Positions 16,468-25,506 of a DNA stretch of 64,000 nt are shown piece after piece. The position numbers were made by a program, and so were the translations under genes. The notes beneath the pieces are model-generated. The model worked only from the letters and a program-made list of their open reading frames with translations, had not been told where the DNA came from and searched no databases. This DNA comes from Corynebacterium aurimucosum ATCC 700975. Lineage in GTDB: Bacteria > Actinomycetota > Actinomycetes > Mycobacteriales > Mycobacteriaceae. Within the stretch, counting starts at the first letter, position 1. Each line of letters starts with the position of its first letter. The stretch is from contig NZ_VDTC01000006.1 of assembly GCF_007672725.1 (NCBI RefSeq), positions 108,916 to 172,915 on the forward strand. The letters run 5' to 3'.

Positions 16468-18870
16468 ATGACACACAACCCGAAACCTTCGATCACGGAT
16501 ATGCCGCTGAGCGAGCTTAAGTCCCTGCACCAGCTCAAGCGCGTGAACGCCGATGATGTGCGCGCGGCCGTATCGGCGCCGTTTAGGCAGTTCGCCGAAC
16601 AAATTGCCGCCGCGTATAACGGCGAAGAGGTGGCCCACCCAGAGCTGAGCGCACAGGCGCGCAACGCAGCGGCCCAGGAAGAACGTGCCGCGCAGGAACG
16701 TGCCGCGCAAGAACGCGCGGCACAGGAAAAGGCAGCGCGAGCCGAAGAACAAGCCCGCCAGCGGGAACAGGCACAACGTGCCGCTGCAGCTAGTACCGCA
16801 GCAGGTGGCGTGGCGCAGGCAGGCCCCGCGCCTCAACCAGAACCGGCACAGCCAGCGGCACAGCCGCATGATTTCTTTGCCGAGTGGGAGGCACTGCAGG
16901 CCGAGGAAGAACAGAAGACCCAGGTCAACGAAGAGGACTACATCACTATCCCGGGCTTTGGGATTAAGGCGGAGTATCAGTTCCGCCAAGACCCGAACTG
17001 GGAAGCTCCCGGCATCGAATTTGAGGTTGAGGTGCCGCAAGAGGACGCGCTGGCGCAGGATTCTCACGAGGACTTTGGCTATGGCATCGAACCAGAACCG
17101 GAGCCGGAGGACAACGACCTTCGCCATCCGGTGCGCCTGTGGTGGCCCGAGCTTGAGCACTCGCCGGATGAGGTGGTGTTCTACCGGGTTGTGGCCAATG
17201 ATTCAGAAATGGTGGCCTCCCCGGATGCCGGTGACGCCCTCGTTTACACAAAAGGAACTGCTTACCGTGATCACACCCCGGGCGAGGCAGGTCTGCGCCA
17301 CTACGCGGTGTGGGCGTACAAGGGCCGGGATCTTCGCGAGCTCATCAATAGCCAACCGGTATTCATGGGAGACACGGGCGTGGTCTTCCCACCGGTGAAC
17401 GTCCAGGTATCCACCATCAAGGGCGCCATCCAGGTGTCCTGGGACCTGTTACCGGGGCACTCGAGCGCCATGGTTTATGCCTGCCGGGACAGCGAGAAGG
17501 AAAAGCTCTCCCCGCGCTTCGAACAAGACGTGGATAGCAGTGGGCGCAAGGCCACCATTCCGGTGCAGGAAGCCGGGCAGACCGTCGTCATCTCGTTGCT
17601 GGGCCAAGCGGAGTTCCACGGCGCTACCGAGCAGAGCCAGGACGAAGTCGCCGTCCAGCGCTCCGTGAAACTTGCCAGCGAGCTGGAGAAGCTGGAGCTC
17701 TCACGCTGTGAGCGCCGCAGCGAATACGGACAAGACAGCATCGAGGTTGATTGGTACTCGCCCAAGACCGGCGAGGTAAAGATCTATCTGACACCCAACG
17801 CCCCGCAGGCGGACTTGCGCACGTCCGCGGTGCCAAAGACGTACGTCGAAAGTGCGCTATCGAGCGCCATCAGTGAGACCCGTGGAGTGTCTGAACCGGG
17901 CTCTTTCCAAACCACCACGGTGCCGTGGCCGCCGGATTGGTACGAGGTCTACATCACCCCGGTGAACTTTAACGACGCGGATGCCTGGGTGGGCGAATCC
18001 AAAGTGCTGCAGCGCGTGCAGTCCATTGAGGATGACCAGTTCCGTCTCATTGAGCGCGTGGACAGCCAGCTCATTACATTTGATTGGCCGAAGGGTGCGA
18101 CGGCAGTGGAGTACTCCACTAATCGCGAGCACGATCAGATCCGCGAGGAGGATTACGACCTTCAAGGAGGAATCCGCCTGCACCTCGATCAGCACGGCGA
18201 TACCGTGCGACTGAAGCCTTATGCAGTCTTCGCGGGCAAACGCACTGAGGGCGATGAACGCGTGATTCAGTACGAGGGCCTGCGCCCAGTTACCTATGAC
18301 TTTGAGGTTGATTACGCTCAGGGCCAGGTCGGGGTGTTCCTCTGGAGCTTGGGCAACGGCGACAAGCGCCAGTTCTCCTGCCAGGTGGTCTACCGTGCTG
18401 ACCGCCTGCCGCTCTTCCCCGAAGACGGCGAGGCACTCGGCATTGTGGAGACCAACCTGCAGAGCACCACACACGTGGCTCAAGGACTGGGCCCGATGCG
18501 CGGGCAGTACCCAGATTTCACGGTGTCAGTTGGCGAGCGAATTCAACGTAGGGGATTCATCCGTCTGTTCGCCGTCGAGGGCTTTGATAGCCAGGTCGAT
18601 ACCTCTTTCGACAGTTTCGGCGGTGAGGACGTCTTTAGTAGTTTCTCGGAGAGCTACAGCGATGCCTCCCCCACGTTGAGCGCATCGGATAAAGCCGTGG
18701 TGGTGGAAGGCGATGTGTCCTACAAGCTGGGGCTGTACCCACCCGTGCAGAATCAGGCTCCTAACTATGAGGCGCAGTACGGCCAACAAGGATACGAGCC
18801 CAACGCTTATGACCAGCACAACTATGGCCAAGATTATTCTCAAGACCAGTACTTCCAAGGAGGCCAGTAG
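16468..18870 (+). CDS. Coiled-coil plus fibronectin-III-like repeat protein
   Basis: An 800-residue soluble protein. I choose the ATG at 16468 because AAGGA lies just before it; a TTG one codon upstream is less likely. Residues 70-110 carry AAQER-type repeats predicting a charged coiled coil, followed by a Pro/Ala/Gln linker. From about 215 on there is a succession of beta-sandwich-like units with FN3-style phrases such as PVNVQVSTIKGAIQVSWD and WYEVYITPVNF. The Tyr/Gln/Asn-rich end is disordered. FN3 arrays in bacteria usually bind proteins or sugars, but no signal peptide is seen, so this one should be cytosolic. It is a likely scaffold for the GTPase system. Confidence 0.75.
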   Translation: MTHNPKPSITDMPLSELKSLHQLKRVNADDVRAAVSAPFRQFAEQIAAAYNGEEVAHPELSAQARNAAAQEERAAQERAAQERAAQEKAARAEEQARQREQAQRAAAASTAAGGVAQAGPAPQPEPAQPAAQPHDFFAEWEALQAEEEQKTQVNEEDYITIPGFGIKAEYQFRQDPNWEAPGIEFEVEVPQEDALAQDSHEDFGYGIEPEPEPEDNDLRHPVRLWWPELEHSPDEVVFYRVVANDSEMVASPDAGDALVYTKGTAYRDHTPGEAGLRHYAVWAYKGRDLRELINSQPVFMGDTGVVFPPVNVQVSTIKGAIQVSWDLLPGHSSAMVYACRDSEKEKLSPRFEQDVDSSGRKATIPVQEAGQTVVISLLGQAEFHGATEQSQDEVAVQRSVKLASELEKLELSRCERRSEYGQDSIEVDWYSPKTGEVKIYLTPNAPQADLRTSAVPKTYVESALSSAISETRGVSEPGSFQTTTVPWPPDWYEVYITPVNFNDADAWVGESKVLQRVQSIEDDQFRLIERVDSQLITFDWPKGATAVEYSTNREHDQIREEDYDLQGGIRLHLDQHGDTVRLKPYAVFAGKRTEGDERVIQYEGLRPVTYDFEVDYAQGQVGVFLWSLGNGDKRQFSCQVVYRADRLPLFPEDGEALGIVETNLQSTTHVAQGLGPMRGQYPDFTVSVGERIQRRGFIRLFAVEGFDSQVDTSFDSFGGEDVFSSFSESYSDASPTLSASDKAVVVEGDVSYKLGLYPPVQNQAPNYEAQYGQQGYEPNAYDQHNYGQDYSQDQYFQGGQ

Positions 18871-18872
18871 TT

Positions 18873-20606
18873 ATGGGCGGTGCCTTTAGCTATGCATCTT
18901 TTTCCCGCGCCAATGGCCGTGCCGGTGGTTGGGGAGTGGGTCAGAAGGCCGGCGATATTACCCAGGAGGAGCTGGCTGAGCTGGTGTCCTTCGTGCCGAC
19001 TTCGCTCAACAACGGCACGACGATACCGGATTTCCCTTCTGCCCAGCAGCGCGCGGAGCTGGTCCGCCGCACAGCGGTTTTTGCTCTCACTCCTGAGGCG
19101 GAAAAGTGGGTCACTATGGTCTCCGTCCCCGCAGGCCTAGATGCGACAGGCCGCGGCGGAAACGTCTTCACCTACACGTCCATTTCGCGCACGGGCACTC
19201 CGCCGGCGCCGGCGACGGTCCTGTTTTCTCCCGATATCCCAGCGCCTTTTTCCATCTACGAGGTGGACAAAGTCCAGATTCCGGCCAAGATCTCGGCGCG
19301 CGGTCCGTTGCACTCGGATGTGTTGCTGGAGGAGTTTCTGGATGGCGAATTCCGCTATCCAGAGAAGCTGCCCGCACCGTTCAAAGCCGTGACCCCGAAC
19401 CCTAACCCCACCTTCAACCGTGCGTTGGTCACCGCCATGGCGAAGGTTTTGAATTCCCGCAACGGCCTGGTCATTCTCGTGGCCCCTGATAACCAGGCAG
19501 CGCTGTGGATCGCCGCCACCGCCCGCGAGGTGGGGGAGGATGGTTTCGGATTCTCCACTTTTGAGAAGGCCGCCGCCATCAACGAGTTTCCGCTGAGTAC
19601 GTCCACCATGCTCGTGGTACCGCCCAGCGAGAAGCAGCGTCTTAAGGAAACCGCGATCCCCGGCAATCCAGTCGTGTTTGCACTTGATGAGGCCCTGCCC
19701 GATGTCAGCGCGTACGAAGCACGTGCTGCGGAAGAAACTGAGGCCGTGGCCCCGGAGTCGCAGCACGAGCAGGCCGAGCAGCGCACGGGTGCAGCACAGG
19801 AACCGGAAGAGAGCGCTGCAACAGCCAGCAAGCCTGAGAAGAGTGCAGCACTCAGCTTCGACGACTCCTGGGGCGAAGACCCAGCTGATTTTGGAGCGCC
19901 TATCCCAGACGCCTCGCCTTTTGCGGCCCCGGGTCATGGCCCTGCGGGTATTCCGCCGAATCCCCTCGATACCCCCGCGCCGAGTACGTCGCAGGAGAAC
20001 CCTTTCGCCACGACAGTAGAAACGGCGCCGTCGCCAAGTGCAGAAGCCGCACCAGCAGCTGAAGAAGCACATCCGCAGCCGGCAGCGGCATCGGGTGGCA
20101 ACGCCAATGTTCCTGGGCTCAGCGCCGAGGAATGGCATAGGCTCAAGGATTTCGATCCGCGCTGGTGGATCGAGCACCTTGATACCAACCGCGGACGCGC
20201 CATCCAGTTGGCTTACCTCGACAGAAACTCGTTGGGTGAGGGGCTGGACAAGTTACTGATGTCCGCAATCGTTGCCTCTTGGGTGTTCTATTTCCCGCGG
20301 GACTTCAACCTCCTAGCAGAGGATGCGCTGCGGCTCTGGGAGGACCGCGAGCTCGAGCACATCGCGCACCTCACCGCAATGCACTTTGCGGGAACATTCG
20401 TGCCGGAGCATTGCGAGCGCTATGCCACGGGGCGCGTCGCCATGGTGCTGGACCGCACGACACAGTTGCTCGCGGAGCGCTCGGCGCGCGCGCAGCAACA
20501 ACCCGCCCCATCGCATTTTGCACAGCACACAGCGTGGCAGCACCGTGGAGCAGTTCACGGAGGACCAGGCGAACACGGTCGAAACATGGGATTCCACGGA
20601 AGGTAA
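18873..20606 (+). CDS. GAP1-like (GTPase-associated protein) with helical C-terminal domain
   Basis: A 577-residue protein starting two bases after the previous gene, with a strong AAGGAGG ribosome site. The N-terminus (FSYASFSRANGRAGGWGVGQ, then a Phe-Val-Pro-Thr-Ser segment) matches my memory of the N-terminal domain of GTPase-associated protein 1, described computationally beside predicted GTPases in bacterial conflict systems. About 270-425 is a Pro/Ala/Glu-rich disordered linker. About 426-545 is a compact helical domain (EEWHRLKDFDPRWWIEHLD, then LWEDRELEHIAHLTA). The GTPase is encoded two genes downstream, in keeping with the family name. The assignment rests on pattern recognition and should be tested with the GAP1-N profiles. 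Confidence 0.65.
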   Translation: MGGAFSYASFSRANGRAGGWGVGQKAGDITQEELAELVSFVPTSLNNGTTIPDFPSAQQRAELVRRTAVFALTPEAEKWVTMVSVPAGLDATGRGGNVFTYTSISRTGTPPAPATVLFSPDIPAPFSIYEVDKVQIPAKISARGPLHSDVLLEEFLDGEFRYPEKLPAPFKAVTPNPNPTFNRALVTAMAKVLNSRNGLVILVAPDNQAALWIAATAREVGEDGFGFSTFEKAAAINEFPLSTSTMLVVPPSEKQRLKETAIPGNPVVFALDEALPDVSAYEARAAEETEAVAPESQHEQAEQRTGAAQEPEESAATASKPEKSAALSFDDSWGEDPADFGAPIPDASPFAAPGHGPAGIPPNPLDTPAPSTSQENPFATTVETAPSPSAEAAPAAEEAHPQPAAASGGNANVPGLSAEEWHRLKDFDPRWWIEHLDTNRGRAIQLAYLDRNSLGEGLDKLLMSAIVASWVFYFPRDFNLLAEDALRLWEDRELEHIAHLTAMHFAGTFVPEHCERYATGRVAMVLDRTTQLLAERSARAQQQPAPSHFAQHTAWQHRGAVHGGPGEHGRNMGFHGR

Positions 20607-20624
20607 GAGAAGGGAAGAAGCGTC

Positions 20625-21584
20625 ATGGCTAAATACACACTGCGGGACGGAGAGTCCCGCCGCATCGGCTCAGACGGCATCCTGCGCGTTGAAGCCTTCG
20701 AGATGGGAACTGGCGGCGCCTCGATGGAGCTGGCGATTATGGGAGAAGGCGTGGACGCCGTGCGCGTTCACGACCTCTCCATCATGGTGCACTCCCTGCC
20801 TGAGCGCGCCACCATCGTCGTGCGCCCCAAGCGGAATGGGACCTTTGGCCTGCGCAGCGAGGTGCGCCTGACGGTAAGCAACGCCGGTGATTCGGTGACG
20901 TTCCCGCGCGTGCTTATCGACGCCGCCGAGGACTCCGCCGAACGCCTCGCCGAGGTCACCCCGGAATCTGGGAGCTACCTCTTGGAAGCATTCGGCACGA
21001 CCGAGGGCGTCGGAATCACAGATTCCGCCCGCGAGGTGCGCTCCAAGATGCGCCGCGCGGAGCTGGATGTCGCTGGCCTCGATGATGTCACCGTGGTCAT
21101 CGATGGCTCTGCCTCCATGCAGGTCAACGTCACTCCGAAGATCATTGAAGCGGCCGCCAAGTACATCGATGCGCTCTCCGATGCTTTCCGGCACTTCCGC
21201 GCCACTGACGGGCAGGACAGCATCGAGACCCACAAGGTGGATGAGCTCACCCGCTTCATCGCGGGTGTGATTGATAGTGGAGCGGAGCGCGTAGGCCAGC
21301 GGCCGTGGCGCTTGCCGACTCTCACCTCCACGTCCTCGCTGGTCATCTACGTCACCGATTCTCCCGTGGCCTCCATGCTGGAGACCCAGGTGCCCACCGT
21401 TGTGCTCATCACCAGCGCCATCGGCCGCCAGGAGCTCGAGCTCGCGCGCATCAACGGGACTCCGGCTCATGTGGCGTATGCGGTGATCGACGGGGACGTC
21501 GTCAAGCAGCTCGAATCCGGCGCCAACACTGAGCTTTCGGAATTGACTGACCGCGTCACCGCCATGCTGAAGGAGAGGAACTAA
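20625..21584 (+). CDS. Cytosolic vWA-domain protein of the GTPase locus
   Basis: A 319-residue protein without signal peptide or membrane helix. The first 130 residues form a beta-rich domain. From about 150 a von Willebrand factor A fold begins with VTVVIDGSASM, which keeps the DxSxS metal-site motif (D160, S162, S164). Later strands SLVIYVTDS and TVVLIT fit the vWA core. Cytosolic vWA proteins often act with NTPases, as in MoxR-vWA pairs. Here the P-loop GTPase gene follows with a one-base overlap, so the two are probably made together. It is the second vWA protein of the locus; the first is outside the cell. Confidence 0.8.
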   Translation: MAKYTLRDGESRRIGSDGILRVEAFEMGTGGASMELAIMGEGVDAVRVHDLSIMVHSLPERATIVVRPKRNGTFGLRSEVRLTVSNAGDSVTFPRVLIDAAEDSAERLAEVTPESGSYLLEAFGTTEGVGITDSAREVRSKMRRAELDVAGLDDVTVVIDGSASMQVNVTPKIIEAAAKYIDALSDAFRHFRATDGQDSIETHKVDELTRFIAGVIDSGAERVGQRPWRLPTLTSTSSLVIYVTDSPVASMLETQVPTVVLITSAIGRQELELARINGTPAHVAYAVIDGDVVKQLESGANTELSELTDRVTAMLKERN

Positions 21585-22594
21585 TGAGCCAGGCACGTTG
21601 CCCATGGACCTTTAAACCGCTCGAGGACGGTGTGACGGTGAGCCCTTACACCAACCGGGAGCTGCCGCAGGGATGGACCGACGCCGTGACGCATTGCGTT
21701 GCCATGGCGGGCGCGCGTAACTCCGGTAAGTCGCTGTACACCGCGGTGATGATTAAGCAGCTCAAGCAGCTGGCGCACAAACACAACCGCTCCGTGCAAG
21801 CGGCGGATGAATCCACCCGCGAGCGCTACGCCGAGGTTTATGAAAAGCCGCTCTTTGAGGAGATGCGGGCCATGGACCCCACGCCGAGCGCGGTGGCTAC
21901 CGACGCTTACCAGCGCGATCCGCTGATTTTTGAGCTCGGCAAGTGGCCCGATGAGCAGGGCCGTGAGCGCATGAATTACTTGGTCTTCCGCGACGTTGCG
22001 GGCGAGGACCTGGAGAACCCGCCGGAGAACGAAGCCGACCGCGAGAATCTTGCGTTCTTCTCCCACGCGGATTTGGTGATCTTCCTCTTTGACCCGCTGC
22101 GCGTGCAACAGATTCAGGATTTTATCCATGGGCTGATCCCCAATATTGGTGAGCTCGGTGCGGATTCCTTGCGGGTCCTGGATAACCTACTGGCGTTGCT
22201 CGACACGGATACTCCGCCGCCGCTGGCCGTGACAATCTCGAAGTTCGACACGGTGCAGAAGCTGGAACAAGTTGATGACGTGCGCTGGAAGAAGCTCATG
22301 GCCAACCGCGGCTCCGCCTTCCGCCGGGATACCGGGTGGAATTTCCGCGATTCGGACCGCTGGATGGTTCACCTCGAAGCCGAATCGTTGTTGCGCTTCT
22401 TGGGTGCCAACGACCTCATCAACAAGATCTATTCGGCAGCGCCGAGTGGCGGTAGTTTCTTCGTGACCTCCGCGTTGGGTGAGGCCCCGACGGGCCGCCA
22501 GCTAGCCCGCAGCGGCATTGCGCCCTATCGCGTTCTGGATCCTATTCGCTGGTTGCTGAGTCAACGCGGCGTCTTTGCTGAGGATGTGTCATGA
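21584..22594 (+). CDS. P-loop GTPase, double-GTPase 2-like
   Basis: A 336-residue protein with a Walker A loop GARNSGKS (43-50), a G3-type motif DVAGED (137-142) and a G4-type TISKFD (217-222). This makes it a TRAFAC-like GTPase. It resembles the double-GTPase 2 proteins described beside GAP1 and vWA genes in predicted bacterial conflict systems; that family call is from memory. An N-terminal CPW segment may be the relic of the zinc ribbon often found there. The start overlaps the vWA stop and the end overlaps the last membrane protein by four bases. Only one GTPase is present, whereas described systems usually have two. Confidence 0.75.
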   Translation: MSQARCPWTFKPLEDGVTVSPYTNRELPQGWTDAVTHCVAMAGARNSGKSLYTAVMIKQLKQLAHKHNRSVQAADESTRERYAEVYEKPLFEEMRAMDPTPSAVATDAYQRDPLIFELGKWPDEQGRERMNYLVFRDVAGEDLENPPENEADRENLAFFSHADLVIFLFDPLRVQQIQDFIHGLIPNIGELGADSLRVLDNLLALLDTDTPPPLAVTISKFDTVQKLEQVDDVRWKKLMANRGSAFRRDTGWNFRDSDRWMVHLEAESLLRFLGANDLINKIYSAAPSGGSFFVTSALGEAPTGRQLARSGIAPYRVLDPIRWLLSQRGVFAEDVS

Positions 22595-23088
22595 CCTTCG
22601 GCAACCCGCAGTCTCCAGGAACCCCACAGCCGGGCTCGCCTGCCGCACCCGCGCCGGACTATCGCTATGGACAGGTCAGCGACACCGTCCGCCAGGCCCG
22701 CCGCGCGGCCGATATGAAGGCGCAATGGGCACCGTGGCCGTTGAAGATCGCAGCGGTGCTGGAGGTCTTCATCACGAGCTACACCGTCTACAACATCTGC
22801 CGGCTCATCGCCTTTGAAAACAGCCCGGCGGCGGTAACCCGCACGGACCAGCTTTCCACCGAGCTGGGCGTGTTACTTGCCGTACTGGTTCTCTTGGTGT
22901 GTGCCCTCACCACCTATGTGCTGCATGCACAGCAGTCCGCGCGAGTTGCGTTGACCGTTATCAGCGCCATCGTGGTGCTGCTCATTCCGGCAAGTTGGGT
23001 CATGCCCGCGTCGATCGCTTCGGCGGTGGTCATTGTGCTGCTGTGGCTACCGGCGAACCGGCAGTGGTTCGGCGGCCAGGCGCGATGA
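22591..23088 (+). CDS. Small membrane protein closing the GTPase/tubulin-like locus
   Basis: A 165-residue protein with a Pro/Gly-rich N-terminus (MTFGNP, then PAPDYRYGQ), a basic stretch (TVRQARRAADMKAQW) and four hydrophobic segments between about 52 and 160. It overlaps the GTPase gene by four bases (ATGA). The N-terminal motifs MTFG-S/N-P and APDYR match those of the first gene of the locus at 6351, while the membrane parts differ. No family is recognised. It faces the helical-repeat gene convergently, 25 bases away. Confidence 0.75.
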   Translation: MTFGNPQSPGTPQPGSPAAPAPDYRYGQVSDTVRQARRAADMKAQWAPWPLKIAAVLEVFITSYTVYNICRLIAFENSPAAVTRTDQLSTELGVLLAVLVLLVCALTTYVLHAQQSARVALTVISAIVVLLIPASWVMPASIASAVVIVLLWLPANRQWFGGQAR

Positions 23089-23113
23089 GGCTAGGCCTCG
23101 TGCATCGCGGGGC

Positions 23114-24445
23114 CTAGGCCTTCTTGCGTAGCTCCTCGAGCGCGCGGACATTGTGGGCCTTTTCAAACAGGTTGTACGCCAAGAAGTACATGCTGCGAGC
23201 GAGGTCGGCCTTGCCGGTGGAGGCGTGGCGATCACCTAGGAGCTCGGCGACTTCCGCGAGGGCGTTGTGCTCCGAAGGCGTCGTGGCCTCGGTGTCAGGG
23301 TGCCGGTCTAAGAAATTGAGCAGAACCTGGGTGGATTTATACATGTCCTGCGCCTGCAAAAGCAGGCTTTCAGAATAAAGGACGGTCCACTTGGCCGATA
23401 CGGGCAGGCTCTGGAGCTTGAGCGAATCTACGTGGCGGGAGGCCAGGATGTCATAGGCTTCCTCAGGGGCGCGGTGTTGCACGTCGAGGGTCACGGTCTT
23501 GAGGATCGAACGGAGCTCGCCGTCGAGGTCCCCGTAGCGCTGATACTCGCGGGCAGCAGCGGCGAAGCAGGCCACGCGCTGCTCCACATCCGCAGCGGAG
23601 TGCTGTGCAGCATCGCTGTAAAAGCGGGCCAGCATCGGTGCCGGGAGCTGCTGGTATTCCTCATCCGCGCGCGCGTTGGACAGGATGGTGAAGGAATGCG
23701 CAGCAACGCGCTCGCAGTCGGCGGCAGAGTCTGATGCCCACAGCGCGCCCACGGCGGATTCGAGGATGGTACGGAGGATATCCCCCATCGTGGCCCCTGC
23801 GCCGTCGAATTCTCCTGCGGTCACGGCGTCGTTGATAGCCACGAATTCAGCAGCGTGTGTTTTCGCTTCGCCGCTCTTGGCGGATTCTAGGCGCTCTTGG
23901 AGCTCGGCCAGCGAGACGCTGTTGCCGAAGCTCGAGAATGGGCTATTGGCGTCGGCTGAAGCATCCACGCTGGCGGGGGCGGACTCGGAGAAGTCCTTGT
24001 GGCTTGCTGCGATGCGGGCGGCGGCAATCTCATTCAACGCCGTGTCATCGCCAGCCGCGGCTGCCTTGGCGGCGAACTTCTCTGCTTCCTCGGTGTCGTT
24101 GTGATCCATCCATGCGCGGGCGACGCGGGTATAGCCTGCGGCCACCAGCGATGGTTGTCCGGTCAGCGCACCGAGTGCGGCAATGGTGAAGGAATCGTCG
24201 ACGTTCTTGATGGTGCCGGCGGCCACGCGGAGAGTCTCCCGGGCCTCCAAATAGTGGGCGGCGGGAATGGCATCTTCCAGGCTGCCTAGGAAAGTATCAT
24301 CTGCGAGTACTCGGCTAATCTGCTCATCAATGTGGGCGGACTCATCGGTGGGAAGAGAAAGCCCGGGAGCCTGGGCTCGCGCGTAGGCGAGCATTTTTTC
24401 GGCGTCGGCAGAATCAAGCAGGGGATACGTCGCATCAGAAGCCAT
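23114..24445 (-). CDS. Alanine-rich helical-repeat (TPR-like) protein
   Basis: A 443-residue soluble protein, almost entirely helical, with many Ala/Glu/Asp residues and paired helices typical of TPR-like solenoids, for example [18 protein letters not shown] and the late [20 protein letters not shown]. No catalytic motif is visible. I place the start at the ATG 24445, seven bases after a TAGACT box, instead of 20 codons upstream. It is convergent with the GTPase locus and divergent from gluQ, so it may act with either or neither. A scaffold role is a guess. Confidence 0.7.
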   Translation of the reverse strand: MASDATYPLLDSADAEKMLAYARAQAPGLSLPTDESAHIDEQISRVLADDTFLGSLEDAIPAAHYLEARETLRVAAGTIKNVDDSFTIAALGALTGQPSLVAAGYTRVARAWMDHNDTEEAEKFAAKAAAAGDDTALNEIAAARIAASHKDFSESAPASVDASADANSPFSSFGNSVSLAELQERLESAKSGEAKTHAAEFVAINDAVTAGEFDGAGATMGDILRTILESAVGALWASDSAADCERVAAHSFTILSNARADEEYQQLPAPMLARFYSDAAQHSAADVEQRVACFAAAAREYQRYGDLDGELRSILKTVTLDVQHRAPEEAYDILASRHVDSLKLQSLPVSAKWTVLYSESLLLQAQDMYKSTQVLLNFLDRHPDTEATTPSEHNALAEVAELLGDRHASTGKADLARSMYFLAYNLFEKAHNVRALEELRKKA

Positions 24446-24452
24446 GGGGGAG

Positions 24453-24496
24453 AGTCTAGTAGAGGACTCCGGCGCGCGTGGGGCTCCTCGTAGACT
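24453..24496. promoter_or_regulatory. Divergent -10 boxes of the helical-repeat gene and gluQ
   Basis: Two copies of the -10 hexamer TAGACT lie back to back: one on the minus strand (24453-24458), seven bases before the ATG at 24445, and one on the plus strand (24491-24496), seven bases before the ATG at 24504. That spacing puts the transcription start at or next to the start codon, so both messages are probably leaderless. No clear -35 boxes are seen. Confidence 0.55.
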
Positions 24497-24503
24497 GGTG
24501 GCC

Positions 24504-25436
24504 ATGGATTCTCTTAGCCCCGCCGGACGCTACGCCCCGAGCCCGTCCGGCGATCTTCACCTGGGTAACCTGCGCACGGCGTTGCTGGCCTGGCTCTACG
24601 CCCGGAGTAGCGGGCGCCGCTTCCTTGTGCGCGTGGAGGACATCGATACGCAGCGCTCCTCGCGGGAGTCGGCGCAGCGCCAGCTGGAGGACCTCGCCGC
24701 GCTCGGCCTGGACTGGGACGGGGATGTCATCTACCAGCAGGATCGCTACGCGGCTTATGAGGAGGCCCTGGCGCAGCTTCCTACCTACGAGTGCTATTGC
24801 TCGCGCAAGGACATCAAGGAAGCCTCCCGCGCGCCGCATGCTATCCCTGGGCAGTACCCGGGGACGTGCCGCGAGCTTAGCGACGATCAGCGGGCCGCCA
24901 AACGCGCCGAACTCGCCGCTCAGAACCGCGTGCCAGCCATACGTCTGCGTGCCGACGCTTCCTCCTTCACCATCCACGACGCCCTCGCCGGCGAATACAC
25001 CGGGGAAGTGGATGACTTCATCCTGCGCCGCGGCGGCCAGCCCCCGGCGGATCCGAACCAGGGCATGGACTGGGCCTATAACCTGGCGGTTGTTGTCGAC
25101 GATGCCTTCCAAGGCGTCGATCAGATCGTGCGCGGCGATGACTTGCTGTCTTCTGCCCCGCGTCAGGCATACTTGGCGCACAAGCTGGGCTATCCGGAGC
25201 CGGAGTTCGTTCACGTGCCGCTCGTGCTCAACGCTGAGGGTGTGCGTTTGTCCAAGCGCGATGGGGCGGTGACCCTGCGTCAGCTGCTCGAGGGGCACGA
25301 TAGGGATGCGGGGGACGTCGTCAAGCTCTTGGCCCACTCCTTAGGGTATGAGGCCTCTTCCGTACAGGAGCTGTGCCAACAGTTTCAGCCGGAGAAGCTA
25401 TCGCGGGAGGCCTTCGTCTGGGATGGCGCTGTGTAA
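24504..25436 (+). CDS. gluQ: Glutamyl-Q tRNA(Asp) synthetase
   Basis: A 310-residue shortened glutamyl-tRNA synthetase homologue that attaches glutamate to queuosine at the wobble position of tRNA-Asp. The HIGH-type motif (HLGN in [14 protein letters not shown]) and the KMSKS-type motif (RLSKRDGA) are present, and the anticodon-binding domain is absent, as in the family. A zinc site begins with CYCS near residue 95, with further Cys at TCREL. The ATG at 24504 is preferred because the conserved RYAPSPSG follows directly and a TAGACT box lies seven bases before it. Its substrate exists only if queuosine is made, which links it to tgt and yhhQ. Confidence 0.9.
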   Translation: MDSLSPAGRYAPSPSGDLHLGNLRTALLAWLYARSSGRRFLVRVEDIDTQRSSRESAQRQLEDLAALGLDWDGDVIYQQDRYAAYEEALAQLPTYECYCSRKDIKEASRAPHAIPGQYPGTCRELSDDQRAAKRAELAAQNRVPAIRLRADASSFTIHDALAGEYTGEVDDFILRRGGQPPADPNQGMDWAYNLAVVVDDAFQGVDQIVRGDDLLSSAPRQAYLAHKLGYPEPEFVHVPLVLNAEGVRLSKRDGAVTLRQLLEGHDRDAGDVVKLLAHSLGYEASSVQELCQQFQPEKLSREAFVWDGAV

Positions 25437-25506
25437 CTGCTCTCCCTCGCCGGCCGCACAACGGTAGTCTGAGAACAGAAAAACTTAAACGGGGAAAGAA
25501 GCGCGT

